Shown here one piece after another: positions 49,603 through 58,681 of a stretch of DNA of 64,000 nucleotides. Under the pieces are notes generated by a model that saw nothing but the letters and a program-made list of their open reading frames with translations, searched no databases and was not told where the DNA came from. The stretch comes from Sinomonas sp. P10A9 (GTDB lineage Bacteria; Actinomycetota; Actinomycetes; Actinomycetales; Micrococcaceae): contig NZ_CP163302.1 of assembly GCF_041022165.1 (NCBI RefSeq), positions 4,092,001 to 4,156,000 of the forward strand, in the 5' to 3' direction. How positions within the stretch are numbered: the stretch's first letter is position 1; each line of letters begins with the position of its first letter. The position numbers and the translations under genes are program-made.

Positions 49603-50388
49603 CTAGGCGCTGGGTCTGGCTCGCCGGCGCCGCAGGAACGCCGCGAGGCGGCCCGGAAACTCGAGCGGATCGGCGGCAGGCGCGGGCGGCTCGCCCCTCA
49701 CGGGCGTCACGAGCGGCTCGAGGCCCCGATTGACGGCGGACTTCGCGGCCCGAAGCGACGCGGGAGGGAATCGACCCCAGCCCGCGAGCAACGCTTGGAG
49801 TTCCTCCTCGAGCCGTTCGTCCTCGACCACCGTGGTCATGAGCCCGATGCGCTCCGCCTCCTCCGCGGGCAGCAGGCGCCCTCCGTAGAGCAGGTCCTTG
49901 GTCCGTGAGGGCCCGATGCGCAGCGACATCCGCGTCGCGAAGGAGGCCGGCACGAGGATCCCGAGTCTGGAGACCGGCATGCCGACCTGTGCTGAGGCTG
50001 CGGTGAGCTGCAGATCGCACGCGAGGGCGAGCTGGCATCCGCCGCCCGCAGCCACGCCCTCGACCACGGCCAGCGTCGGCATCGGGAGATCCTCGATGGC
50101 CCGCAGCGTCTGCTCGAGCTGCCAGAAGCTGCGGTCGAACGCGGCGACACCGGCGCCGTCCCATTCAGTCAGGTCCGAGCCCGAGCAGAACACGCCGCCC
50201 CGCCCCCGGAACACCACGGCGCGGAGGTCGCCGCGGTCGGCGAGCTCTCCCGCGGCCCGTCCGAGCGCGTCCCATTCCTGCGACCGCAGGGCGTTGAGGC
50301 GCTCCCCGGTGCCGAACGTCACGACGGCGAGCGAGCCGTCGTCGTCGATCGTCACCGATCCCGCCGTCCCCACGGCTGAATCCGTCAT
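49603..50388 (-). CDS. Enoyl-CoA hydratase/isomerase family protein
   Basis: 261 residues. Crotonase fold with the oxyanion-hole segments RAVVFRGRGGVFCSGSDLTEW (read in parts) and VVEGVAAGGGCQLALACDL, then the trimerisation region ASFATRMSLRIGPSRTKDLLYGG. It hydrates or isomerises an acyl-CoA. It is the last gene of an MFS/CoA-transferase/hydratase operon, each pair overlapping by 4 bp. Confidence 0.88.
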   Translation of the reverse strand: MTDSAVGTAGSVTIDDDGSLAVVTFGTGERLNALRSQEWDALGRAAGELADRGDLRAVVFRGRGGVFCSGSDLTEWDGAGVAAFDRSFWQLEQTLRAIEDLPMPTLAVVEGVAAGGGCQLALACDLQLTAASAQVGMPVSRLGILVPASFATRMSLRIGPSRTKDLLYGGRLLPAEEAERIGLMTTVVEDERLEEELQALLAGWGRFPPASLRAAKSAVNRGLEPLVTPVRGEPPAPAADPLEFPGRLAAFLRRRRARPSA

Positions 50389-51635
50389 CCGATGGCCCCG
50401 GCCGCATGCATCCGCTCAATATCCGAGCGGCTGTAGCCCAATGCGGTGAGAACCTCGTCGCTGTGCTGGCCGACCAGCGGCGGCGGCATCCGCACCGACG
50501 CGGGCGTCCGCGTGAGCCGGATGGGGCAGGCGACGGTCCTGAGCCGGCCGGCGCTCGGGTGCTCGACCTCTGCGACCATGCCGCGCGCCAGGACCTGCGG
50601 GTCCGAGAGCGCCTCGTCGACCGTCTGGATGGGACCCACGGGAATGCCGGCCTCCTCGAGCCGGGCCACCCAGGCCCGCGTCGTGGCGGTGCTGAGGATC
50701 TCCTCGATGAGGTGGACGAGATCGTCGCGGTGGGCCACCCGCAGCGGGTTCGTGGCGAAGCGCGCGTCCGCCGCGAGATCCGGTCTGCCGAGGGCATCGG
50801 CAAACGCCCGCCACAGCCTGTCGTTGCCCACGGCGATCATGACGAAGCCGTCCGCCGTCGGGAAGGCCTGGTACGGCGCGATGGTCGGGTGCGCCGAGCC
50901 GTAGCGCCTCGGGATCTCGCCGCTGGCGAAGTACCCGCTGGCCACGTACGTGAGCCACGAGACCGAGCCGTCGAGGAGGCTGATGTCCACCCACTGCCCC
51001 TGGCCCGTGCGGTCCCGCTCATGGAGGGCGGCGAGGATCCCGATCACGGCCCAGGTGCCTGCAATGAGGTCCGATCCGCTGATACCGACGCGCACGGGCG
51101 GCCCGCCCGGCTCCCCGGTGACGCTCATGATCCCACTGCGCGCCTGGGCGATCGCATCGTAGCCCGCGCGCCCCGCCTCCGGGCCGGTCTGGCCGTACCC
51201 GCTGATGGACGCGTAGATGAGCCCCGGGTTGTCTGCGGACAGCTGCTCGTAGCCCAGCCCGAGGCGCTCGGCCGTGCCGGGGCGGAAGTTCTCGACGACC
51301 ACATCGGCCCCGCGCGCGAGCCGGCGCACTGCTTCGATGCCTTCGGGGGACCTGAAGTCCACCGCGAGGCTCCGCTTGTTCCGATTCACAGACAGGTAGT
51401 AGGCCGCCTCGTCACCCTGGAAGGGCGGCCCCCACTGCCTCGTGTCGTCCCCCTCGCCGGGACGCTCGATCTTGATGACGTCCGCGCCGAGGTCCGCAAG
51501 GGTCATGGTCGCGAAGGGGCCGGAGAGGATACGGCTCAAGTCCAGGACGGTGAGGTCGCGCAGGGGGCCAGCCGCGATGACCCCGTGCGCCCCCTGCCCA
51601 GCGTCTGGACGAAGGCTCGAGCCGCGCAGCGTCAT
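50385..51635 (-). CDS. Class III (CaiB/BaiF-type) CoA-transferase
   Basis: 416 residues. Typical stretches: LTVLDLSRILSGPFATMTLADLGADVIKIERPG (read in parts), the catalytic Asp near RAGYDAIAQARSGIMSVTG, SVNRNKRSLAVDF and YASISGYGQTGP. It moves CoA between acids, activating an imported carboxylate for the hydratase. The N-terminal ~25 residues are non-conserved, so a later start is possible. ATGA overlaps on both sides. Confidence 0.9.
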   Translation of the reverse strand: MTLRGSSLRPDAGQGAHGVIAAGPLRDLTVLDLSRILSGPFATMTLADLGADVIKIERPGEGDDTRQWGPPFQGDEAAYYLSVNRNKRSLAVDFRSPEGIEAVRRLARGADVVVENFRPGTAERLGLGYEQLSADNPGLIYASISGYGQTGPEAGRAGYDAIAQARSGIMSVTGEPGGPPVRVGISGSDLIAGTWAVIGILAALHERDRTGQGQWVDISLLDGSVSWLTYVASGYFASGEIPRRYGSAHPTIAPYQAFPTADGFVMIAVGNDRLWRAFADALGRPDLAADARFATNPLRVAHRDDLVHLIEEILSTATTRAWVARLEEAGIPVGPIQTVDEALSDPQVLARGMVAEVEHPSAGRLRTVACPIRLTRTPASVRMPPPLVGQHSDEVLTALGYSRSDIERMHAAGAIG

Positions 51636-52951
51636 GCGCGCTTCACTTGGCTCTGGGACGCCGCGGCCGCAGGGGCCGCCGTGCTCCTGTTCGGAAGGAG
51701 CAGCAGCGCGCCCATACTGACTGCCGCGCAGATGATGATGTAGATGGAGATAGCTGCCGACCCTCCGGTCCCCTGCAGCAGCGCGGCCGCGATGAGCGGC
51801 GCGGGCCCACCCGCGATCACGCTCGCGAGCTGGTAGCCCATGCCGGCGCCCGTGTACCGGATGTCCGGGTCGAAGCTCTCGGCGATGAGTGCCGCCTGGG
51901 GTCCGTACTGGACGTCATGGAAGATGAGGCTCACCACCACCGCGACGCCAATGAGCAGGGAGTCGCGGGTATTGAGCAGCCCGAAGTACGGGAACGCGTA
52001 GAGGGCCGTGGCCACGATCCCGATGCCGTAGACGAGTTTCCGCCCTAAGCGGTCGGAGAGCATGCCGAAGACGGGAATGCTGATGAGCCCTAGCCCGGCG
52101 GCTATGAGGGTGTCGACGAGGATCGCATCGCTGCTCGTCTTCAGCTGCTTGGTCACATAGGTGATGACGAACGTGATGAAGATGTAGAACGGCGCCTGCT
52201 CCGAGGCCCGCACGAGGGCCGAGAGGAGGATCTCCTTGGGCTGGCGGCGGAAGGCCTCCATGAGCGGAACATTGACAACCTTGTCGGCCTTGCGCACGGC
52301 CTCGAACTCAGGGCTCTCGACCACGCGCATCCGCACGAACAGGCCGACGCCCACGAGGACGATGCTGATGAGGAACGGGATGCGCCAGCCGTAGGTGATG
52401 AAGTCGACCCCGGTCACGCCCGAGGTGAGCCGGACGAGGCCGGTCGAGAGCACGAGACCGAGGGGCACCCCCATCTGCGGCCAGCTGGCCGAGAGCCCGC
52501 GGCGGTGCTGCTTGCCCCATTCCATGGCGATCAGCACAGAGCCACCCCACTCGCCACCAACGCCGACGCCCTGGATGACGCGCAGCACGGTCAGGAGGAT
52601 CGGCGCCCAGACGCCGATGGCCTGGTACGTCGGCAGGACGCCGATCAGCACCGTGCCGAAGGCCATGAGGAACAGGGTGACCATGAGCGTCGTCTTGCGC
52701 CCGATCCGGTCGCCGTAGTGCCCGAAGATCGCGGCGCCGACGGGGCGCGCCACGAACCCGACAAACTGGGTTCCGAAGGCGGCGATGACCCCGGCGAAGT
52801 TGTCCTGTCCCGGGAAGAAGAGCTGCGGAAAGACGAGGGCGGCTGCCGTGCCGTAGAGGAAGAAGTCGTACCACTCGATGGTCGTCCCGACCACGCTCGC
52901 GTAGGTTGCGCGGCGGACGGCCTGTTCTCGGGTTACTGCCTGAACACTCAT
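51632..52951 (-). CDS. MFS metabolite:proton symporter (MHS family)
   Basis: 439 residues from ATG 52951 with GGAGGAC 3-4 nt upstream. Twelve helices; the MHS-type opening TTIEWYDFFLYGTAAALVFP, FGHYGDRIGRKTTL (motif A) and GVGVGGEWGGSVLIAMEW are diagnostic. It imports organic acids; as first gene of the CoA-transferase operon it probably takes up the acid to be activated. Divergent from an IclR regulator. Confidence 0.9.
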   Translation of the reverse strand: MSVQAVTREQAVRRATYASVVGTTIEWYDFFLYGTAAALVFPQLFFPGQDNFAGVIAAFGTQFVGFVARPVGAAIFGHYGDRIGRKTTLMVTLFLMAFGTVLIGVLPTYQAIGVWAPILLTVLRVIQGVGVGGEWGGSVLIAMEWGKQHRRGLSASWPQMGVPLGLVLSTGLVRLTSGVTGVDFITYGWRIPFLISIVLVGVGLFVRMRVVESPEFEAVRKADKVVNVPLMEAFRRQPKEILLSALVRASEQAPFYIFITFVITYVTKQLKTSSDAILVDTLIAAGLGLISIPVFGMLSDRLGRKLVYGIGIVATALYAFPYFGLLNTRDSLLIGVAVVVSLIFHDVQYGPQAALIAESFDPDIRYTGAGMGYQLASVIAGGPAPLIAAALLQGTGGSAAISIYIIICAAVSMGALLLLPNRSTAAPAAAASQSQVKRA

Positions 52952-53024
52952 CAGTCCTCCATTGGCATGATGACGGGTGCCGGAGGCCAGGCCGGGGGAG
53001 GTTCCCCCTCGTCGTGGTCGTTCA

Positions 53025-53062
53025 GAACCCGTATTGTGGTTTGCGCACCCATAATCTGGTTC
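53025..53062. promoter_or_regulatory. Imperfect dyad between the MFS operon and the IclR gene
   Basis: Outer arms GAACC (53025-53029) and GGTTC (53058-53062) enclose partly symmetrical sequence centred on a TTTGCGCA core. It lies in the 120-bp divergent intergenic region and is a reasonable IclR binding site. Weak evidence. Confidence 0.35.
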
Positions 53063-53118
53063 TTGAAGGCACGATGTCAACGCTTCGCGTCGACGGATTC
53101 GAGAAGGGACGGCCAGCC

Positions 53119-54012
53119 ATGGCAAGGGAGACAGGCACCGCGACAGCGCCCCTGCTCGTGCTCGTGAAGGTCGCGGCGATCCTCTCGTGCTTCACAGTGG
53201 AGGACCCCGAGCCCACGCTCCAGCAGATCATCCGCAGCACGGGCCTTCCCGCGAGCACCTGCCAGCGGCTGGTCCAGAACATGGTCCGGGAGGGCTTCCT
53301 CGACCGGGACGGCGACAGGTACCGCGTCGGGATCCAGCTCGTGCGGTGGGCCACTCCGGGAACGATCGGCCTCGACATCGTGCGGACCGTCCGGCCCATC
53401 CTCCAGGCGCTGCGCGACGAGACCGGCGAGTCGGCCTGCCTGTACATCCGCGACGGCGCCCACCGCACCGTGGTGGCGGTCGCGGAGACCCGGCACGTCG
53501 TCATGCGCCCGTTCCATGTGGGGCAGGTGATGCCCATCCACGCGGGTGCGCCGGGCAAGGTCTTCCTCGCATTCGACCCTGGCGCACGGTCCGCGCTCGA
53601 CGGCGCCGAGCTCACGAAGTTCACGGCCACCACCCCGGACAGCTGGGACGAGCTGGACCGGCAGATCGACCTCGCGCGCTCGCAGGGGTACTTCGCGGCG
53701 TTCGGCGAGCGCAACGCGGACGTGGGCTCCATCAGCGCACCCGTCTACGACTACTCGGGCGAGTTCGCGGCGGTGCTGGGGGTGGGGTTCCCGCTCGAGC
53801 GCGTCTCGGAGGCCGACGTCGAGCGGCTCGGCCCCGCCGTCGCGCGCGCCGCGCTCGAGGCGAGCCTCGCGATGGGCTACAGCCCGGCCACCGGTGCGCC
53901 GGGGCCCGGATCCGCACAGGCGGCCGCAGGCACGAAGGCGGACACGAAGAAGGGGACCCGCGCACGTCGTGCGCGGGTCCCCTCATTGGCTGCAGAAGGC
54001 GATGCCCCCTGA
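53119..54012 (+). CDS. IclR-family transcriptional regulator
   Basis: 297 residues from ATG 53119 (AAGGGA 9 nt upstream); ATG 53074 is in frame with its own weak site. HTH: VKVAAILSCFTVEDPEPTLQQ, STGLPASTCQRLVQNMVREGFL; effector domain from WATPGTIGLDIVRTVRPIL through VGSISAPVYDYSGEFAAVLGVGF. It probably controls the divergent MFS/CoA-transferase operon. The last ~45 residues are Ala/Gly/Lys/Arg-rich, unlike the family, and are coded across a perfect terminator-like hairpin (53951-53983). Confidence 0.88.
   Translation: MARETGTATAPLLVLVKVAAILSCFTVEDPEPTLQQIIRSTGLPASTCQRLVQNMVREGFLDRDGDRYRVGIQLVRWATPGTIGLDIVRTVRPILQALRDETGESACLYIRDGAHRTVVAVAETRHVVMRPFHVGQVMPIHAGAPGKVFLAFDPGARSALDGAELTKFTATTPDSWDELDRQIDLARSQGYFAAFGERNADVGSISAPVYDYSGEFAAVLGVGFPLERVSEADVERLGPAVARAALEASLAMGYSPATGAPGPGSAQAAAGTKADTKKGTRARRARVPSLAAEGDAP
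53951..53983. terminator. Perfect bidirectional hairpin inside the 3' end of the IclR gene
   Basis: AGGGGACCCGCGCAC (53951-53965) and its exact complement (53969-53983) enclose a 3-nt GTC loop. The hairpin separates convergent genes and would serve both, but the IclR frame reads through it for another 29 bp. Confidence 0.7.
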
Positions 54013-55215
54013 TCAGGGACGGAAGAGCTCCTCGAAAGTGCCGGAGGTGGTCGGCGAGCAGGTGTTCGCCAGGCAGCCGAGGTGCCACATGTGCTGGATC
54101 GTCGACAGCATCGTGTAGTGGTCGGCGAGCTTGCCCGAGGTCTTGTGCGGACCCTCGGCCGAGTTGATCACGATGAACGGGGCGTCGCCGCCGCCGAGGA
54201 CGGCCGGTGTCGTGCCGTTAGGAGTGCTCACGCCGACCGGGCTGCCCGGGCCGCCGGACGAACCGGAGTAGTCGTTCTCGTCCCAGACGAGCACGATGCT
54301 CGACTTGGTGGTCTTCCAGGTCTCGGAGTCCATGATCTGGGAGACCTGCTGCTTGACGTAGGCGTCACCCATCTGGATGGCACCGTGGTCGAGGCCCGAC
54401 GCCGGGTAGCCGCACTGCGGCTCACCGATGAGCGCCGCGCTTGACGGGGAGATGCCATGCATATCGTGGCACTGGTTGGGGCTGACCCAGACGAAGTCCG
54501 GGACGCTGCCCGTCTTGAGGTCGTTGGCAAGGTTGTTCTCGAGCGGAACGATCTTCTGCAGGCGTTCCGGCGAGTTCACGATGTCCGAGAAGTACATGAA
54601 CGGGTTGTGCTTCTGCGCGTACAGCTTGACGGTCTTCCCCTGGACGACCGGGGCGAACTCGACGTTGGATCCGGCCTGCGGCAGGTTCTCCATGTAGGCC
54701 TTCCACGTCTTCCCGCTCTCCTCGAGCTGGTCGACGATGGTGCGGCCCGAGAACATGTGCGGCGTGGCCGTGGAGCTGGCAACCTGCGCCGGTGTGAGGA
54801 ACGCGCCAAGCTGGTCCTCTCCGGGGCCGGGGATGAACTCCTCCGGGGCGCACTTCACCGTGGTCCCGGCCTTGCAGTCGTCCCAGATGCCCTGGAAGTC
54901 ACCGGAGATGGCGGCCAGGTAGTTCGTGAGGCTGGGGTGGGTCACGCCGTGGTAGTTCGAGTCCGTGTTGTAGCGCTCGGCCAGCGAGGTGATGTAGGGC
55001 GCGTCGGCGGTGTTGCCGATGATCTGGTCGCGACCGTGGTTCTCCATCATGATCACGAAGACGTGGTCGGGGCCGCTGGCCGCGTTCGAGCCGGCGTTGC
55101 TGGCCGACGGGCTCGCCGTCGCGGCGACCGCAACGGTGCCGGTGAGCGCCACGGCCGCGGTCACGGCCGCCACGACGGCGCCGGCGCGGCGGTTAAGCAC
55201 GCTGAAGCTTCGCAT
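54013..55215 (-). CDS. Secreted phosphoesterase (acid phosphatase / phospholipase C family)
   Basis: 400 residues from ATG 55215 (GAGAGGAAG upstream). The N-terminus is a Sec/Tat-like signal (MRSFSVLNRRAGAVVAAVTA, cleavage after AVAATA). The catalytic domain shows HVFVIMMENHGRDQIIG, THPSLTNYLAAISG, PDFVWVSPNQCHDMHG and IVLVWDENDYSG, the metal-binding motifs of the PF04185-type phosphoesterases such as AcpA. Cysteines suggest disulfides. It releases phosphate from esters outside the cell. The stop abuts the convergent IclR gene. Confidence 0.88.
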   Translation of the reverse strand: MRSFSVLNRRAGAVVAAVTAAVALTGTVAVAATASPSASNAGSNAASGPDHVFVIMMENHGRDQIIGNTADAPYITSLAERYNTDSNYHGVTHPSLTNYLAAISGDFQGIWDDCKAGTTVKCAPEEFIPGPGEDQLGAFLTPAQVASSTATPHMFSGRTIVDQLEESGKTWKAYMENLPQAGSNVEFAPVVQGKTVKLYAQKHNPFMYFSDIVNSPERLQKIVPLENNLANDLKTGSVPDFVWVSPNQCHDMHGISPSSAALIGEPQCGYPASGLDHGAIQMGDAYVKQQVSQIMDSETWKTTKSSIVLVWDENDYSGSSGGPGSPVGVSTPNGTTPAVLGGGDAPFIVINSAEGPHKTSGKLADHYTMLSTIQHMWHLGCLANTCSPTTSGTFEELFRP

Positions 55216-55337
55216 GTTCTTCCTCTCAGGTTGGCCCCGGGCCCGGAGCACCACGCCTATAAGTACTGCCCCACCTTGGAAGGAGCCTTGGAGAATCGCG
55301 ACCCGCCGCCGACCTGAGGGTTAACTCTCGGAGAATC

Positions 55338-55381
55338 TGTTTCTGCAACGGCTTGACGTGTTGCAGAAACGATGTCAATCT
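55338..55381 (+). promoter_or_regulatory. Promoter and paired operators before the LacI/ShiA-like operon
   Basis: TGTTTCTGCAACG (55338-55350) and TGTTGCAGAAACG (55359-55371) are inverted copies of the motif at 49.5 kb and start 21 bp apart. TTGACG (55353-55358) and CAATCT (55376-55381) give a -35/-10 with 17-bp spacing, so the second operator fills the spacer. Autoregulation by the LacI protein encoded directly downstream is likely. Confidence 0.75.
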
Positions 55382-55436
55382 TGAGTGGTCGGGCTGTGAT
55401 GCCGACCACAGGAATGATCCGAACGAGGAGGTTCAC

Positions 55437-56414
55437 ATGGCCACGATCGCCGACATCGCGCAGGCCGCCGGCGTGTCGAAGTCCACCGTGTCCCGCTCGT
55501 TCACGCGCCCCGACTCAGTCAACGCCGAGACCCGCGAGCGCGTCCTCGTCGTCGCAGAGCAGCTGGGGTACACCGCAGTCCCTGCGAAGGCCGAGACCAC
55601 CGGAACCATCGCGCTGTTCATCCCGGACATCGCGAACCCCTACTACCCGCCGCTCGTCAAGGCCGTCCAGGCGGCCTGCCAGCGGCAGTCGCTCTCGCTC
55701 CTCGTCATCGACGGCGAGGACGATCCCGAGGCGGACGCCGAGGAGCTCGAGCGGATCATCGGTCGGGTGGACGGCGCCCTGGTGTTCGCGCCGAGGCTCG
55801 ACGCCGAGCGCCTCCGTGCACTCGACGCCGTCGCCCCCGTTGTCCTCATCAACCACGTTGCCGAGGGCCTCCCCTCGGTGGTCCTCTCGGCGCCCGAGGG
55901 CGCGCGCCAGGCGGTCGAGCACCTTGCGGCGCTCGGGCACCGGGCCGTCGGGTACCTCGCAAGCCGCGAGGACAACTACTCGTCGCGGGTCCGCCTCGCG
56001 GCGGCGGAGGAGGCCGCCGATCACCTCGGCGTCACCCTCCGCGTGCTCACCCACGCCGAGCCCACCTACACGGCCGGCGTGCGCGGCGGGGACCTCGTCC
56101 TCGCCGAGCCTGTCACGGCAGTGATCGCGCACAACGACCTCATGGCCTTCGGGTGCATGAACCGGCTCATCGACCGTGGGATGACCGTGGGCAAGGACAT
56201 CAGTGTCATCGGCTTCGACGACATCTGGCTCGCCTCCGCCTCCCGGCCCACCCTCACCACGGTGAGCACACCGTACGAGCGGGGCGGCGCCGTCGCCCTC
56301 CGCATGCTCACGGAACGGATCGGCGACCCCGACCGGCCCGTGAGCACCGTGCACCTCTCCGGCGACCTCGTGGTGCGCAACAGCACCGGGCCAGCGCCGG
56401 CCCAGCTGGACTGA
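55437..56414 (+). CDS. LacI-family regulator, probably of quinate/shikimate use
   Basis: 325 residues from ATG 55437 with GAGGAGG 6 nt upstream. HTH: ATIADIAQAAGVSKSTVSRSF with hinge EQLGYTAV; the effector domain has GTIALFIPDIANPYYPPLV and VTAVIAHNDLMAFGCMNRLI. Its promoter and the quinate operon promoter carry the same operator pair, and the next gene is a shikimate-type transporter, so quinate, shikimate or dehydroshikimate is the expected inducer. Assignment is by context. Confidence 0.88.
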   Translation: MATIADIAQAAGVSKSTVSRSFTRPDSVNAETRERVLVVAEQLGYTAVPAKAETTGTIALFIPDIANPYYPPLVKAVQAACQRQSLSLLVIDGEDDPEADAEELERIIGRVDGALVFAPRLDAERLRALDAVAPVVLINHVAEGLPSVVLSAPEGARQAVEHLAALGHRAVGYLASREDNYSSRVRLAAAEEAADHLGVTLRVLTHAEPTYTAGVRGGDLVLAEPVTAVIAHNDLMAFGCMNRLIDRGMTVGKDISVIGFDDIWLASASRPTLTTVSTPYERGGAVALRMLTERIGDPDRPVSTVHLSGDLVVRNSTGPAPAQLD

Positions 56415-56476
56415 CGCGCCACATGCGCTTCCCACCTCCTCCCCCGCATCCGATCCACACACGAAAGGCGAGCTCC

Positions 56477-57838
56477 ATGACGAAGCTCTCCGGCAACCCA
56501 GCCACTGCCGATACGGACCTCACGACACCCGCCGAGCAGGCGAACAGGCTCCGGCGCGCCAAGAAGGCCGCGCTCGCGGCGTTCCTCGGCGGCGCCCTCG
56601 AGTACTACGACTTCTTCGTGTACGCCACGGCGGCGTCGCTCGTGTTCTCGAAGATCTTCTTCCCGGCGGGTGACCCCGTCGTAGCGCAGATCTCCTCCTT
56701 CGCGACCTTCGGCGTCGCCTACGTCGCGCGGCCGTTCGGCGCGATCTTCTTCGGCCACCTCGGCGACCGGATCGGCCGCAAGAACACGCTCGTCCTGACG
56801 CTCGTGCTCATGGGCGCCTCGACGTTCCTCATCGGCGCACTGCCGGACTTCCGCGCGGTCGGCTACCTCGCGCCGGTTCTGCTCGTGGTGCTCCGCCTGC
56901 TCCAGGGCCTCTCCGCCGGCGCCGAGACCGCGGGTGCCTCCGCGCTGACGATGGAGGAGTCCCCTGTGGGGCGCCGCGCGTTCTTCCCCTCGTTCTCAAT
57001 GAGCGGCATCTCCACCGGCATCGTGCTCGCCTCGCTCGTGTTCCTCCCCGTCGCGGCCATGTCCGAAGCCGACAGGTTCGCCTGGGGCTGGCGCATCCCG
57101 TTCTGGTCCTCGATCGTTGTCCTCATCGTCGCGTACCTCGTGCGCCGCACGCTCGAGGAGCCCATCGTCTTCGAGGAGAAGGCTCAGCACCACGACCTCG
57201 TGAAGCTCCCCTTCATCGAGATGTTCAAGACCCACCCGGCGCAGTTCGTCCAGGTTGCCCTCATGTCCTTCGAGACGGTCACGAACACGTTCATGCAGTC
57301 GTTCGGCCTGGCGTACGCCGTCTCCGTGGGCATCCCGGCACCGACGATGCTGTGGGTGAGCATCCTCGGCAACGTCATCGCGATCGCGACGCAGCCGCTC
57401 AGCGCACGGTTCGCCGACAAGTTCGGCCGCAAGCCGATCTTCATCGCGGGCATCATAGGCTCCGGCATCCTCATCTTCATCTACTTCTCCGCGATTTCGA
57501 CGGCGAACATCCCGCTCGTCTTCGTGGTCTCGACCCTCATCACTGCGGGCACCTACGCGATGTCCAACGCGATCTACCCGGCCTGGTTCGCCGAGCTGTT
57601 CAACGTCCGCGTCCGCTACTCGGGCATGGCGTTCGGCCTGCAGATCGGCATCCTGTGCGCCGGCTTCACCCCGCTGATCGGCACCGCCCTCGTGGGCGGC
57701 GTGGCCGCAAACTGGGGCCCGGCGGCCTGGATCGTGGCCGGCTCGACGGTCTTGGCCCTCATCGGAGCCATCTGGGCCCGTGAGACCTACAAGACCCCGA
57801 TCCACGAGCTCGGAAACAAGGTGGGCGGCTCGAAGTAG
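56477..57838 (+). CDS. MHS-family transporter, ShiA-like
   Basis: 453 residues from ATG 56477. Opening FLGGALEYYDFFVYATAASLVF, motif A FGHLGDRIGRKNTL and LQGLSAGAETAGASALTMEE identify the metabolite:proton symporter family that includes ShiA and KgtP. Twelve helices with Glu/Asp in TM1. Located 62 bp after the LacI gene; shikimate or quinate uptake is inferred. A very good terminator follows. Confidence 0.88.
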   Translation: MTKLSGNPATADTDLTTPAEQANRLRRAKKAALAAFLGGALEYYDFFVYATAASLVFSKIFFPAGDPVVAQISSFATFGVAYVARPFGAIFFGHLGDRIGRKNTLVLTLVLMGASTFLIGALPDFRAVGYLAPVLLVVLRLLQGLSAGAETAGASALTMEESPVGRRAFFPSFSMSGISTGIVLASLVFLPVAAMSEADRFAWGWRIPFWSSIVVLIVAYLVRRTLEEPIVFEEKAQHHDLVKLPFIEMFKTHPAQFVQVALMSFETVTNTFMQSFGLAYAVSVGIPAPTMLWVSILGNVIAIATQPLSARFADKFGRKPIFIAGIIGSGILIFIYFSAISTANIPLVFVVSTLITAGTYAMSNAIYPAWFAELFNVRVRYSGMAFGLQIGILCAGFTPLIGTALVGGVAANWGPAAWIVAGSTVLALIGAIWARETYKTPIHELGNKVGGSK

Positions 57839-57858
57839 GGTCTGCTCCCTCAAGCACA

Positions 57859-57904
57859 CGGATCTGGCTCCTTAACGGCACTCGGCGTTGAGGAGCCAGA
57901 TCCG
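57859..57904 (+). terminator. Rho-independent terminator after the ShiA-like gene
   Basis: A stem of 19 bp with one wobble (arms beginning CGGATCTGGCTCCT at 57859 and ending at 57904) has an 8-nt loop and is followed by TTCTGTT. The clearest classical terminator in the window. Confidence 0.88.
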
Positions 57905-57982
57905 TTCTGTTCGGGGGTCCAAGTGCGACACGGAGGTCAGCTTCCCGCTCTCGGTCCCGCCGCATGCCTACGGTGGAGCGCT

Positions 57983-58681
57983 ATGAATCGTCCCAAGCGC
58001 CTGATCGTTGCCGTCCTCTGGCTCGCCGCTGCCGCCGTCCTGTTCGTCGCCCTCGATGCCTGCGGCGGCCGATCGTCGTCGGCCTCACCGTCGTCGGCCT
58101 CACCATCGTCGGTATCCACGGCCGGCCGCGTGCCGTCGTCGGCCGGTGATTCGGGCCCGGTCGTGGCCGCGGGCCACGGGTGGACGGACTCGAGCGGGAT
58201 CGAAGGGCCCATGCCCGCCGCGGGGACGTGCCACGTGCGCTGGACCGACGCACACGAGCCGCTTCCGGACCCGTCCTGCACGCCGGGCGCCATCGACACG
58301 GCGGTGACCCAAGCCAACCTCCCCCAGACGGTCTGCCGCAGCGGCGGCTACACGACGAGCGTGCGCCCGCCGGCCGGGATCACGGACAAGGCGAAGACGA
58401 AGATCATGGCCGCGTACGGTATCCCCGCCGAACAGGTTGGCGACTACGAACTCGACCACCTCGTCCCCCTGGCCGACGGGGGCGCGTCCGACATCCGGAA
58501 CCTCTGGCCCGAGCCGAACATCTTCGCGTCCGCGAAGCACTCCACGTCCGCCTTCGTGCACAACGACAAGGACCAGACCGAGCAGGACGCCTTCTCGGCG
58601 CTGTGCGCCGGACGGGCCACACTATCCGCGATCCAGACGACGATGTCCACGGACTGGACCGCCGGCCACTACACCGGCTAA
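57983..58681 (+). CDS. Lipoprotein with an HNH-like nuclease motif
   Basis: 232 residues from ATG 57983 (GGTGGAG upstream). The N-terminus is a lipoprotein signal ending LDACGG, followed by a Ser-rich linker coded by short DNA repeats (58075-58115). Residues ~150-185 contain YELDHLVPLADGGASDIRNL followed by WPEP, the D-H-x-x-P-L...N-L-W-P arrangement of HNH/DUF1524-like nucleases. Several Cys may form disulfides. If active, it would cut DNA at the cell surface. Neighbours give no hint. Confidence 0.75.
   Translation: MNRPKRLIVAVLWLAAAAVLFVALDACGGRSSSASPSSASPSSVSTAGRVPSSAGDSGPVVAAGHGWTDSSGIEGPMPAAGTCHVRWTDAHEPLPDPSCTPGAIDTAVTQANLPQTVCRSGGYTTSVRPPAGITDKAKTKIMAAYGIPAEQVGDYELDHLVPLADGGASDIRNLWPEPNIFASAKHSTSAFVHNDKDQTEQDAFSALCAGRATLSAIQTTMSTDWTAGHYTG

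Noticed and set aside
58075..58115. Tandem TCGTCGGCCTCACC-type repeats
   Set aside because: They code for the Ser/Pro linker of a lipoprotein; low-complexity coding sequence only.
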